This document shows, piece after piece, positions 50,608-59,075 of a stretch of DNA of 64,000 nt. The notes under the pieces are model-generated. The model worked only from the letters and a program-made list of their open reading frames with translations. It was not told the DNA's origin and searched no databases. Position 1 is the stretch's first letter. Each line of letters opens with the position of its first letter. The DNA is from Pontibacter fetidus (lineage in GTDB: Bacteria > Bacteroidota > Bacteroidia > Cytophagales > Hymenobacteraceae). Location: NCBI RefSeq assembly GCF_010119545.1, contig NZ_JAAEAA010000003.1, positions 124,001-188,000 on the forward strand. The letters are read 5' to 3'. The position numbers and the translations under genes are program-made.

Positions 50608-51984
50608 TTGAGATACCTGCTCGCCATCTTGCCCCTGCTGTTTCTGCTCTCAATGTTTAGTTGCGAGCCGAAGGACGAAGTGCTGACGACAGACCCGGGC
50701 GCTATACTTGAGTTTTCGCAGGATACGGTTTTGTTCGATACTGTTTTTGTGACGCAGGGAAGTGTAACCAAGCGGCTGAAAGTTTATAATCCTAACAAAA
50801 AGGCTGTCCGCATCAGCAACATTACATTGGTAGGTGCTGCAGCATCTCCTTACAACCTCATCATTAACGGCCAGGAAACTATAGTTCGCAATAACCTCGA
50901 GCTACGTGGCAAAGACAGCCTGTACATTCTGGTTAAAGTAAACATCAACCCCAACGATGTAAACTTGCCATTCCTGGTAGCCGATTCTATCCTTTTCGAA
51001 ACAAACGGGCAACGGCAAACTATAAAACTGGTAGCTTACGGGCAAAACGCCGTTTTCCATAGGAAAGAAACGATAGGAACCACCACCTGGACCAGCGACC
51101 TGCCACACGTGTTACTGGATACTGTTTTGCTGCGCGAAGGAGCGACACTAACTATAAATAAAGGCGCACGCATTGTGGCTGGTAGTAAAGGCGTGTTGCT
51201 GATTAATGGCACATTAAACGTAAATGGCACCCCTGAAGAGCGCGTAACATTTATTGGCTACCGTCGCGAGCCGGAATATGTACGGGCTCCCGGGCAGTGG
51301 GAAGGAATCCGGATACTGACCAAAAGCAGCAACAATAGCATTAAGTACGCTGATATCCGGAACACAACTTATGGATTGCGCATTGGTAACCCGGGTAAAG
51401 GCGGTACGCTGGTTGAAGGATGCATCATCTCACATGCGTTTCTGGATGGTATCATCGCGTTTACGTCGGATGTGCAGGTTATAAATTCGCTGATTTATAA
51501 TTGTGGGCAGTTTGGTTTTGGTGGCTTGGGGGGTGGCAACTATGAAGTGCTTTACTCCACTATCGTAAACTATAACAACTCGCTTCCCCGCGAGAACTCT
51601 GCTTTTGTAGTTACAGATTACATCCCGGATACCGAGATAAAAGATAAACCCACAAGCCTGCGACTGGTAAATACTATCGTTTATTCAGATAACTTTAGTG
51701 CCGAAGATGAGCTGTTGCTGGACGTAAAAGAAGGTACAGGTCTAGACATTGCTAATAACCTGCTGCGCACCGCAAAGTATAAAGATGCGCTGAACAGGAA
51801 TGGCAATATCCTTAACAAAGAGCCTAAATTTAAAGATATCGGCAAATTTATTTTCAGGTTAGATACACTATCGCCAGCCAGTAATGCAGCCAGGGTTTTG
51901 CCAACTATAACCAAAGATATTACCGGCACAAATCGCCATGCCACTACTCCGGATATCGGCGCCTACGAACGAACGATAGACTGA
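50608..51984 (+). CDS. Lipoprotein with parallel beta-helix repeats
   Basis: The 458-residue protein starts at a TTG; this is required because the signal peptide MRYLLAILPLLFLLSMFSC (lipid Cys at residue 19) begins there and no ATG is in place. An N-terminal beta domain (about 40-150) precedes a right-handed parallel beta-helix (about 165-420) with turns such as GVLLINGTLNVNGTPEERVTFIG and a final PDIGAYER tail, as in pectate-lyase-like surface proteins. No catalytic residues are evident. It probably sits on the outer membrane. Confidence 0.85.
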   Translation: MRYLLAILPLLFLLSMFSCEPKDEVLTTDPGAILEFSQDTVLFDTVFVTQGSVTKRLKVYNPNKKAVRISNITLVGAAASPYNLIINGQETIVRNNLELRGKDSLYILVKVNINPNDVNLPFLVADSILFETNGQRQTIKLVAYGQNAVFHRKETIGTTTWTSDLPHVLLDTVLLREGATLTINKGARIVAGSKGVLLINGTLNVNGTPEERVTFIGYRREPEYVRAPGQWEGIRILTKSSNNSIKYADIRNTTYGLRIGNPGKGGTLVEGCIISHAFLDGIIAFTSDVQVINSLIYNCGQFGFGGLGGGNYEVLYSTIVNYNNSLPRENSAFVVTDYIPDTEIKDKPTSLRLVNTIVYSDNFSAEDELLLDVKEGTGLDIANNLLRTAKYKDALNRNGNILNKEPKFKDIGKFIFRLDTLSPASNAARVLPTITKDITGTNRHATTPDIGAYERTID

Positions 51985-51990
51985 TTTGGA

Positions 51991-52084
51991 GTTAGAAAGT
52001 TAGAAAAGGGTAAGTTAGAAAGTTAAAGACCCTCTAACTCAAAAACTATAAATCACTTTCTAACATTCTAACTTACCAACTTTC
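51991..52084. repeat. TTAGAAAGTTAG-type palindromic repeat
   Basis: The left arm (51991-52028) holds tandem GTTAGAAAGTTAGAAAA words and the right arm (52055-52084) its reverse complement ACTTTCTAACATTCTAACTT. The unit fills the gap before yjbQ. Confidence 0.7.
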
Positions 52085-52096
52085 AAACTATAAAAA

Positions 52097-52525
52097 ATGA
52101 TTTGGCACCAGAAAGAGATACGATTACCGGCTGTGCAGCGGGGTTTCCATTTGATAACAGACCTGATAGAAGCCCAGTTGCCTGAGTTGGAGGATATTAA
52201 AGTAGGATTGGCGCACATCTTTATAAGACATACCTCGGCAAGCTTAACTATAAACGAAGATGTTGATCCCACTGTGCGCCAGGATTTTGAAAGCCACTTT
52301 AACCAAATGGTGCCCGAAAATGCCAGCTACTATCGCCACACCTCCGAAGGACCTGATGATATGCCTGCGCATTTAAAAGCAGCCATATTGGGTAGTTCGG
52401 TAACAGTGCCCATCACTAACGGGAAGTTTAACCTGGGAACCTGGCAGGGCATTTACCTGTGCGAGCACCGTAACCATGCCTCTAAACGCTGGATAGTCGT
52501 AACCTTAACCGGCACAACAGCTTAA
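52097..52525 (+). CDS. yjbQ: YjbQ family protein (UPF0047)
   Basis: The 142-residue protein has the family pattern: FIRHTSASLTINEDVDPTVRQD, YRHTSEGPDDMPAHLKAAILG and LGTWQGIYLCEHR, with several conserved His around a pocket. It is often annotated as a secondary thiamine-phosphate synthase because overexpression rescues thiE mutants; its normal role is unproved. It converges with the M43 protease gene with one base between stops. Confidence 0.9.
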   Translation: MIWHQKEIRLPAVQRGFHLITDLIEAQLPELEDIKVGLAHIFIRHTSASLTINEDVDPTVRQDFESHFNQMVPENASYYRHTSEGPDDMPAHLKAAILGSSVTVPITNGKFNLGTWQGIYLCEHRNHASKRWIVVTLTGTTA

Positions 52526-52526
52526 T

Positions 52527-54041
52527 TTACCGAACTATAGTTACTTTTTTAGTTTCTGTTCCTGCTGAGCTGGTAATGCGCATAAAGTATACACCACTTG
52601 GCAGGTTTGCTGTGCTCAGTTCGGCGGTTCTGGTTGTTACATCCTGGCTAAGCATTACTTTTCCTACCCTGTCTATCAGTTCCACGTGGCGCAGCTCTAC
52701 ATGGGCTGGCTGTTCTATTATAACATGGTCTTTAGCCGGAACCGGGTAAACAGTTACTTCAGTTGGAGTTACTTCAATAAACTGGCTTTTGGTTTCGGTG
52801 CTGCTCATCTGGGTGTTTGAGATGGTCAGGGTAACTTTATACTTGCCGGGTTTTTTGTAGGTAACAGTTGGGTTCCGGTCTGTAGATGTTGCCGGTGTGC
52901 CGCCTTCAAATTCCCATAACCAGGTTGTAGGCTTCACTCCGACTGATTTGTCCTGGAAGTTCATTGCTTCGCCGGCCTGTATCAAAGCTTCGGTAGCAGC
53001 TTCAAAGTCGGCACGCAGGCCACCGTTACAAGCCACCGATATCAGCAGTTTGCTCCTGGACGAATTTAGCACCGCCTGCATATAAGCGATCTGGTCATTG
53101 GTAAACATATTCATGCAGGCATCGTTGCTGTAATCCATGTAATTCTGCCACATATCGCCGTAAGGGCCGTTCTGGCACGAAACTATAGTTCCGGTTGGGC
53201 AGCCATAGTTTGGCTCGTACTGGTTTGGGGTGTCGTCTATGCCATCCGAATCGGAACAGGAAGCGTTGCCAGTGCCCCAGATATGCTGCAACCCAAGCCA
53301 GTGGCCAATTTCGTGTGTGGCAGTGCGGCCTTTGTTATATTCCCAGTTAAAGGGATTGTATGGGGCGGCACCAACTGTTTGGTAATGCAGCACCACACCA
53401 TCGTATTGTGAAGAGGATAAAGCACCCGGGAAAGTAGCCCAGCCCAGCACATCGTCCGAAATATTGCCTACCCAGATATTCAGGTACTGGTCGCGGTCCC
53501 AGGCAGCGGCTCCGCCTCTATCCTGGCGCTTAATGTTATTGTTGGCAACACTAAAAGAACTGGCTGTAGTTTTGGTGCGGGTAATGCCATTGGTCAGTTC
53601 GCCGTTAGGGTCAGTAGAGGCCAGGCAAAACTCTATGCCGGCATCGCCAGCCAACGATGCAAAGTGGCTGGGAGTGTTTACTTTATCAGCATTCGTTCTC
53701 CTGAAATCGGCATTAAGTACAGCAAGCTGCGAATAGATCTGCTCATCCGAAATATTTTGGGAGGCGGCATTATACACCACATGGAACACTACCGGAATAG
53801 TAATGCTACCAGCCCGGCGCATTTCCTGCCCTTTCTTCTGTTTGCTGATGTAGTGCTGTGCGACCTCTCTAGCCTGCTGCTGTAGTTGCTTTATACCGGG
53901 CCGTAGTTGCTCCAGTGTTTCCTGGTAGGCATCAGTTGCGCAGGTGCGGCCTTTTGGCTGGGTAACAGGAGTAATTTGGCCAAACCCCGGCAATGCTGCA
54001 AATAACAGCAATGCAAAGCATACAAGTGCACGAAATCGCAT
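52527..54041 (-). CDS. M43 (cytophagalysin-like) zinc metalloprotease with PKD and T9SS domains
   Basis: The 504-residue secreted protease has a signal peptide (MRFRALVCFALLLFAALPGFG), the metzincin zinc motif HEIGHWLGLQHIWG, and a Met-turn region NYMDYSNDACMNMF. A PKD-type beta domain (about 345-425) with WLWEFEGGTPATS follows, then a type IX sorting domain (about 430-504: VYPVPAKDHVIIEQ ... GVYFMRITSS). It would be exported by T9SS and degrade extracellular protein. Confidence 0.94.
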   Translation of the reverse strand: MRFRALVCFALLLFAALPGFGQITPVTQPKGRTCATDAYQETLEQLRPGIKQLQQQAREVAQHYISKQKKGQEMRRAGSITIPVVFHVVYNAASQNISDEQIYSQLAVLNADFRRTNADKVNTPSHFASLAGDAGIEFCLASTDPNGELTNGITRTKTTASSFSVANNNIKRQDRGGAAAWDRDQYLNIWVGNISDDVLGWATFPGALSSSQYDGVVLHYQTVGAAPYNPFNWEYNKGRTATHEIGHWLGLQHIWGTGNASCSDSDGIDDTPNQYEPNYGCPTGTIVSCQNGPYGDMWQNYMDYSNDACMNMFTNDQIAYMQAVLNSSRSKLLISVACNGGLRADFEAATEALIQAGEAMNFQDKSVGVKPTTWLWEFEGGTPATSTDRNPTVTYKKPGKYKVTLTISNTQMSSTETKSQFIEVTPTEVTVYPVPAKDHVIIEQPAHVELRHVELIDRVGKVMLSQDVTTRTAELSTANLPSGVYFMRITSSAGTETKKVTIVR

Positions 54042-54152
54042 GAGAGGAGTGTAAAAGTATAAAATAAAATACGGTTAAAACTGAAGCAGGATAAAGTACA
54101 AATCTATAAAAATTATAGTTGTTAGCGCGCTTTGTGCAAGGCTTTTATGTGT

Positions 54153-54728
54153 TTATAGATTAGCCTGAACGCTGTAATGCAACGAATCCCCGAAGATCAG
54201 TTTTTGTACGCCTGTAACCTGGTAACTTTCGAGGTTGCCGCTTTGCGGGTTTGCGTCAAGCATAGCTTTCCGGCGGGAGTAAAATAAAATGTTCTGGTCC
54301 AGTAATGTGGCTTCCAGGTGCTGTACTTTCTTTTCGGGGCTTAGAACTAAGTATAAATGTTCTACCGGTGCTTCAGCATCCTGCTTTTTAAAGTAGGTTA
54401 CAGCTATGCTGCCATCTGGTAGGGACTCTTCCTCACGGGTGTAGTATTCGCGCAGGGTTGGCTTGCTGATATCGGCTTCTTCAAAAACGGTAAGCTCTTC
54501 ATCCCAGTTCAGGCTGTCGGTCTGTAAGGTTTCGGCTGGTTCGTTTTCTGTCTGCACTGATTTAAGTACAGCAGGCTGCGTAGCCTGCAGGCGTTGCTTT
54601 TCCTGCTGTACATAAGCCGTCAGGTTATAGTAGTCATCGTCGGCAGAAGTACTGCGTGGCACAGGCTGCTCGCAGGCTACCAGCGCCAGAACTATACTTC
54701 CCAATAAGACTAAACTATAGTTTCTCAC
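54153..54728 (-). CDS. Lipoprotein of unknown function, downstream of gpmI
   Basis: The 191-residue product has a lipoprotein signal (MRNYSLVLLGSIVLALVAC, lipid Cys at 19) and an acidic mature part. The C-terminal half (YYTREEESLPDGSIAVTYFK, VEHLYLVLSPEKKVQHLEA, YQVTGVQKLIFGDSLHYSV) reads as an antiparallel sheet. No family is recognised. It follows gpmI by five bases, so the two share a transcript despite unrelated roles. Confidence 0.75.
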   Translation of the reverse strand: MRNYSLVLLGSIVLALVACEQPVPRSTSADDDYYNLTAYVQQEKQRLQATQPAVLKSVQTENEPAETLQTDSLNWDEELTVFEEADISKPTLREYYTREEESLPDGSIAVTYFKKQDAEAPVEHLYLVLSPEKKVQHLEATLLDQNILFYSRRKAMLDANPQSGNLESYQVTGVQKLIFGDSLHYSVQANL

Positions 54729-54733
54729 AGGTT

Positions 54734-56260
54734 TTAGTGTTTTATGAGTGATACACCGGTCATTTCGGCTGGCTGCGCAATCCCCATCAGCTCCAGTATA
54801 GTTGGGGCAATGTCGCCTAATTTGCCATTGTTCAGCTCACCTTTAAACGTATCACTTACCAGTATAAATGGTACCAGGTTAGTGGTGTGCGCTGTGTTTG
54901 GTGTACCGTCTTCGTTTATCATGCAGTCGGCGTTGCCATGGTCCGCTATAACTATAGTATCATACCCATTTTCGAGGGCGGTGGTTATAACGGCAGCGGC
55001 ACAGGCATCTACCACTTCGCAGGCTTTTACGGCTGCTTCAAACACGCCGGTGTGGCCCACCATATCCGGGTTTGCAAAGTTAAGGCAAATAAAGTCGGCA
55101 CTTTTCTGTTGTAGTTCCGGTACCAGTACATCGCGCAGGTCATAAGCACTCATTTCCGGTTTCAGGTCGTAGGTAGCTACTTTGGGCGATGGGCACAGCA
55201 AACGGCGCTCACCTTTAAACTCGGTTTCGCGGCCCCCTGAAAAGAAGAAGGTAACGTGCGGGTATTTTTCGGTCTCTGCAATACGGATCTGCGTTTTACC
55301 GGCTTTCTCCAGCACTTCGCCCAGCGTGTTGTTCAGATTATCCTTATCGAAAATCGGCGTTACATTCTCAAACGTGTCATCATAGTTGGTCATGGTAACG
55401 TAGTGCAGGTTTAGTTTGTGCATGTCCTGCTCCGGGAAGTCGCGCTGCGTTAATGCCTGCGTAATTTCGCGGCCACGGTCTGTCCTGAAGTTAAAACAGA
55501 TCACCACATCGCCATCGTTTATAGTTGCTACCGGCTCCCCGTTATTATCTACGCGAACTATAGGTTTGATGAACTCATCGGTTACGCCATTGTTGTAAGA
55601 CTCCAGTATAGAGCCAATTATGTTCTGAGAAGGAGTGCCCTCGCCTTTTACCATCAGGTCGTAAGCTAGTTTTACACGCTCCCAGCGGTTGTCGCGGTCC
55701 ATGGCATAATAGCGGCCGATTACCGATGCTACTGTGCCGGTGGTGCGCTCCAGGTGTTCGCTCAGGTCGTTCATGTACTTTACGCCTCCTTTTGGGTCGG
55801 TGTCGCGGCCATCGGTAAAAGCATGGATGTATACATTCTGCAAACCAGCATCAAAAGCAGCAGTGCAAAGTGCTTTCAGGTGCTCGATATGTGAGTGTAC
55901 CCCACCATCCGAAACTAAACCTATCAGGTGAGCAGGCTTCTTGTTTTCTTTGGCATATTGGTAAGCGCTTGCCAACGCAGGCATACTGCTTAGTTTGTGC
56001 TCGGCAATCGTTTTGTTTATCAGCACCAGGTCCTGGTACACAACACGGCCGGCGCCCAGGTTCATGTGGCCTACTTCCGAGTTGCCCATCTGCCCTTCCG
56101 GCAAACCAACTGCCTCGCCCGATGCCTGCAAGTGGGCGTGCGGGTATTTTGATAGGATAGAGTCGTAGAAAGGAGTATTGGCTTTATGGATAGCCGAAAC
56201 TGCTGGGTTGGTGGCAATTCCCCACCCGTCCAGGATCACTAAAAGTACCTGCTTGTTCAT
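54734..56260 (-). CDS. gpmI: 2,3-bisphosphoglycerate-independent phosphoglycerate mutase
   Basis: The 508-residue manganese enzyme has LVILDGWG near the start, the phosphoserine nucleophile in GNSEVGHMNLGAG (about residue 65), FTDGRDTDP, and the metal-binding NFANPDMVGHTG and IADHGNADCM. It interconverts 3- and 2-phosphoglycerate in glycolysis. I use the ATG at 56260, which gives the standard MNKQVLLVILDGWG start. A perfect -7 box lies four bases before it. Confidence 0.96.
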   Translation of the reverse strand: MNKQVLLVILDGWGIATNPAVSAIHKANTPFYDSILSKYPHAHLQASGEAVGLPEGQMGNSEVGHMNLGAGRVVYQDLVLINKTIAEHKLSSMPALASAYQYAKENKKPAHLIGLVSDGGVHSHIEHLKALCTAAFDAGLQNVYIHAFTDGRDTDPKGGVKYMNDLSEHLERTTGTVASVIGRYYAMDRDNRWERVKLAYDLMVKGEGTPSQNIIGSILESYNNGVTDEFIKPIVRVDNNGEPVATINDGDVVICFNFRTDRGREITQALTQRDFPEQDMHKLNLHYVTMTNYDDTFENVTPIFDKDNLNNTLGEVLEKAGKTQIRIAETEKYPHVTFFFSGGRETEFKGERRLLCPSPKVATYDLKPEMSAYDLRDVLVPELQQKSADFICLNFANPDMVGHTGVFEAAVKACEVVDACAAAVITTALENGYDTIVIADHGNADCMINEDGTPNTAHTTNLVPFILVSDTFKGELNNGKLGDIAPTILELMGIAQPAEMTGVSLIKH

Positions 56261-56264
56261 GGTG

Positions 56265-56272
56265 CAAATATA
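56265..56272 (-). promoter_or_regulatory. -7 box placed for leaderless transcription of gpmI
   Basis: TATATTTG on the minus strand, spacer CACC, then ATG: the same four-base spacing as for rsmI and nadC. Confidence 0.6.
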
Positions 56273-56482
56273 AGTATAATATGGCAATGGCAGCTTAATT
56301 TAGGTATACCTCATAACTATAGCTTGTCGTATCTCAGGTATCAGGGCCAGCGAAATGTGGCGGATTGGCAAACGCGGTAATTTTATATATCTCTTAAAAC
56401 ATGCTAACTTTAACACCCTAAACTATTGTGCATTAGTTGGCATAGTTTTAGCTTTAGGTGTGCAAGGTTACAAACAACATTT

Positions 56483-56884
56483 ATGAAAAATCTAAAACAG
56501 TTTGCTGTAGTATTCTTTTTGCTTGTAGGGGTTGTGTTTATGTCTGCTGGTCAGGCGGTAGCACAAGGTGGCGTAATGGATGGCGTAAAGTCTGCAATGA
56601 AGGCCGGCTCCTCTAAAGACCTGTCGCGCAACTTTAGTAGTGTGGTAGAACTAACCTTAAGCGGTAAGGATGCTACCAGTTACAGTAACACGCAGGCTGA
56701 GTTTGTGATGAAGAACTTTTTCAGCAAAAATGCGCCTGTCGACTTCACCTATAGCCATCAGGGGTCATCAGATAAAGGCCAGCAATACGCCATTGGTACC
56801 TATACTTCCAAGGCCGGAAGCTATACCGTGCTGGTGCGTATGAAGGATTCGAAGATACAATCGATGAATTTTATAAAAGATTAA
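56483..56884 (+). CDS. DUF4783 secreted protein
   Basis: The 133-residue product has a signal peptide (MKNLKQFAVVFFLLVGVVFM ... AVAQG) and a small NTF2-like fold with SRNFSSVVELTLSGKDATSYSN, FFSKNAPVDFTYSHQG and YAIGTYTSKAGSYTVLVRMKD. DUF4783 proteins are common in Bacteroidota next to nadC, as here; their role is unknown. A terminator lies 21 bases downstream. Confidence 0.88.
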   Translation: MKNLKQFAVVFFLLVGVVFMSAGQAVAQGGVMDGVKSAMKAGSSKDLSRNFSSVVELTLSGKDATSYSNTQAEFVMKNFFSKNAPVDFTYSHQGSSDKGQQYAIGTYTSKAGSYTVLVRMKDSKIQSMNFIKD

Positions 56885-56905
56885 CTATAAAGTGGATATT
56901 TTTAC

Positions 56906-56938
56906 AAAGGCTCGGGGTTTATCCCGAGCCTTTTTTTA
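56906..56938 (+). terminator. Terminator between the DUF4783 gene and nadC
   Basis: AAAGGCTCGGG pairs with CCCGAGCCTTT followed by T's. Its 3' T-tract merges with the nadC -7 box. Confidence 0.88.
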
Positions 56939-56944
56939 TTTTTG
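56937..56944 (+). promoter_or_regulatory. -7 box placed for leaderless transcription of nadC
   Basis: TATTTTTG ends four bases (CACT) before the GTG at 56949. The box overlaps the T-tract of the preceding terminator, so end and start of two transcripts share sequence. Confidence 0.55.
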
Positions 56945-56948
56945 CACT

Positions 56949-57812
56949 GTGAGACTTACCTACCTGACCGAAAAAAGTATAAGCGATTTTATCGCGATGG
57001 CACTTGCCGAAGATATCGGCGATGGCGACCATTCGTCGCTGGCTTCTATTCCGGCCGATGCGCAGAACCAGGCGCGCCTGCTTGTAAAAGGAGACGGCAT
57101 ACTGGCGGGCGTAGAGCTGGCCGGTTATATTTTTAACGCCGTAGACCCTACCCTGCAGGTAGAAGTGCTGATGCAGGATGGCGCAACTATAAAACATGGC
57201 GATGTAGCCCTGACCGTTAAAGGCAAAGCGCAAAGCATACTTACCGCCGAGCGACTGGTGCTTAACTGCATGCAGCGCATGAGCGGCATTTCCACCTACA
57301 CACATCATCTTACAGACCTTATTAAAGGCACCAACGCCAAATTGCTGGATACCCGCAAAACAACCCCTAACTTCCGGATCATGGAAAAATGGGCAGTTGT
57401 GATTGGAGGAGGCCATAACCACCGATTTGGTCTGTTTGATATGATCATCCTGAAAGATAACCACGTGGACTATGCCGGCGGCATTAAAGAAGCTATAGTT
57501 GCAACACAGCGTTACCTGCAGCAAAAAGGTAAAGACCTGCGCATAGAAGTAGAGACCCGCAACCTGGACGAAGTAAAACAAGCGATAGAAACAGGCGGCA
57601 TTCACAGAATTATGCTCGATAACATGACCCCTGAAATGATGCGCGAAGCCGTAGCCATGATCGGTGGAAAGTTTGAAACAGAAGCATCGGGTGGCATAAC
57701 TGAAACAACTATAAGATCTGTGGCCGAATGTGGTGTAGATTATATTTCGGTGGGGGCGTTAACACACTCTATTAAAAGTATTGACCTGAGCCTGAAGGCT
57801 TATAAACTATAA
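56949..57812 (+). CDS. nadC: Nicotinate-nucleotide diphosphorylase (carboxylating)
   Basis: The 287-residue enzyme has ALAEDIGDGDHSS, the MQRMSGISTYTH segment, DTRKTTPNFRIMEKWAVVIGGGHNHRFGLFDMIILKDNH with substrate-binding Arg, Lys and His, and DNMTPEMMREAV and EASGGI towards the end. It makes nicotinate mononucleotide from quinolinate and PRPP in NAD synthesis. I start it at the GTG at 56949; an earlier GTG at 56892 would read through the terminator hairpin. Confidence 0.95.
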   Translation: MRLTYLTEKSISDFIAMALAEDIGDGDHSSLASIPADAQNQARLLVKGDGILAGVELAGYIFNAVDPTLQVEVLMQDGATIKHGDVALTVKGKAQSILTAERLVLNCMQRMSGISTYTHHLTDLIKGTNAKLLDTRKTTPNFRIMEKWAVVIGGGHNHRFGLFDMIILKDNHVDYAGGIKEAIVATQRYLQQKGKDLRIEVETRNLDEVKQAIETGGIHRIMLDNMTPEMMREAVAMIGGKFETEASGGITETTIRSVAECGVDYISVGALTHSIKSIDLSLKAYKL

Positions 57813-57885
57813 TTTTGGCATCGCCCTGCAGCCAGAGAAAAGAAGCAGAAGAAACAGCAGGGCAACAAAATCTGATTTTACAAGA

Positions 57886-58473
57886 ATGCAACAACCAAAC
57901 AGAGGTGGCTTTCGGGCACAACAGGGACCTACCCCAGGCACGATCCGCACTAAAAAGTACCAGTTAGATAAAGACATGTTTACCAAGGTAGCCCTTGGCA
58001 AAGTATGGCGCCGCGAGTGGTGGTATGCCATGATCCCGTTTGTGCTATTAATGTTACCCGCGGTGTTCAGCTTTTCGTGGTGGTGGGTAGCAGCAGCAGT
58101 TATAGTTACTATTTTATTTGTTGCGCTTCGTTCGGCCCAGATAGTTGGGGTAACGCGTGTTGAGCAGGGTAACGTGTTGTTCGAGAAACTGACGTATGAT
58201 ATTGACTCGCGCCAGATAATTATGAAACGCAACGAGCGCGAAGGCATGACCATGACCTGGGACATGATAGAAAAAGCGGAACGTAATGGTGATGCATTTT
58301 TACTTTGGCTACAACCGCCAACAGCAGCACAGTTACCAGGTGGCTGGAAAGGCTGGGTAGCCCGCACGTTCCAGGCGCCGGTGTTCATACATTTGCCTTA
58401 CCGTATATTTGTAGGTGCAAACGATGTAAAACTGATGGAAAGCCTGCTGCGCCGTAAAAACCTGCTGGCTTAA
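57886..58473 (+). CDS. YcxB-like domain membrane protein
   Basis: The 195-residue protein has a basic N-terminus, two close membrane helices (about 50-66 and 68-84, with the Trp-rich SFSWWWVAAAVIV between) and a C-terminal beta domain of the YcxB-like type (VLFEKLTYDIDSRQIIMKRN, MTWDMIEKAERNGDAFLLWL, FIHLPYRIF). The layout is that of small membrane proteins with a PH-like cytoplasmic domain; function is unknown. Confidence 0.78.
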   Translation: MQQPNRGGFRAQQGPTPGTIRTKKYQLDKDMFTKVALGKVWRREWWYAMIPFVLLMLPAVFSFSWWWVAAAVIVTILFVALRSAQIVGVTRVEQGNVLFEKLTYDIDSRQIIMKRNEREGMTMTWDMIEKAERNGDAFLLWLQPPTAAQLPGGWKGWVARTFQAPVFIHLPYRIFVGANDVKLMESLLRRKNLLA

Positions 58474-58575
58474 CAAGTATAAAAACCTAAGCAGGTTAAA
58501 GAAGTTAAAGTATAAGATGTTGCTTGTTTTAATGCAGGCTCCATATCTATAGATGAAGTATAAAAACGTACAAAA

Positions 58576-58899
58576 ATGAATAAGAACGTAATAGCAGTAT
58601 TTGCCGCAGCGTGCGGTTTGTTTATGGCTTCGTGCGACACACCAAAGGACCAGAGACCAGGTGAAAAAGTATCTACAGACTATGTAGAGCCAGGTACCCG
58701 CAAAACTTTTAACGTATCGGATGCAGGTACTGCAGAAGTTGCTGAAGGTGGCGCTGTGCAAGGCGAAACTACCCACCAGGAAGTAATGCCAAACCATGAT
58801 GCAGGTGCAAATACCATCCAGCCAGGCGACAGCGTAAGCGAAGCAGCTGAAACAAACACTGCTGCTGGTGCCATTAAGCCAGGAACTACAAAACCATAA
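58576..58899 (+). CDS. Small low-complexity lipoprotein
   Basis: The 107-residue product has a lipoprotein signal (MNKNVIAVFAAACGLFMASC, lipid Cys at 20). The mature part is hydrophilic, rich in Thr, Ala, Gly, Glu and Pro and probably disordered (NHDAGANTIQPGDSVSEAAE). No family is recognised. A strong terminator follows. Confidence 0.75.
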   Translation: MNKNVIAVFAAACGLFMASCDTPKDQRPGEKVSTDYVEPGTRKTFNVSDAGTAEVAEGGAVQGETTHQEVMPNHDAGANTIQPGDSVSEAAETNTAAGAIKPGTTKP

Positions 58900-58921
58900 G
58901 GTTACCCAACCTTCTAAAAGC

Positions 58922-58965
58922 AAAGTCTGCCGTTGCTGTATAATCAGTAACGGCAGACTTTTTTA
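58922..58965 (+). terminator. Terminator of the small lipoprotein gene
   Basis: A 17-base stem (58922-58938 with 58945-58961, one G-T wobble), then T's. Confidence 0.88.
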
Positions 58966-59038
58966 TATTATGGCCTGCGTATAGTTGGTCTACCTACGGG
59001 CAAATTCTGCGTAGTACCCACCATCAGATAATTTAGCC

Positions 59039-59046
59039 TATATTTG
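59039..59046 (+). promoter_or_regulatory. -7 box of the methyltransferase-ZIP unit
   Basis: TATATTTG, perfect TAnnTTTG match, 29 bases before the ATG at 59076. Confidence 0.6.
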
Positions 59047-59075
59047 CAACTCATTTGCCTTTAGAACAAACTGCG

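Noticed and set aside
57807-58388. Long antisense frame over the YcxB-like gene; similar ones at 334-804, 23145-23765, 30233-30751 and 56919-57605
   Set aside because: They lie opposite well-supported genes, have odd composition and lack any recognisable domain.
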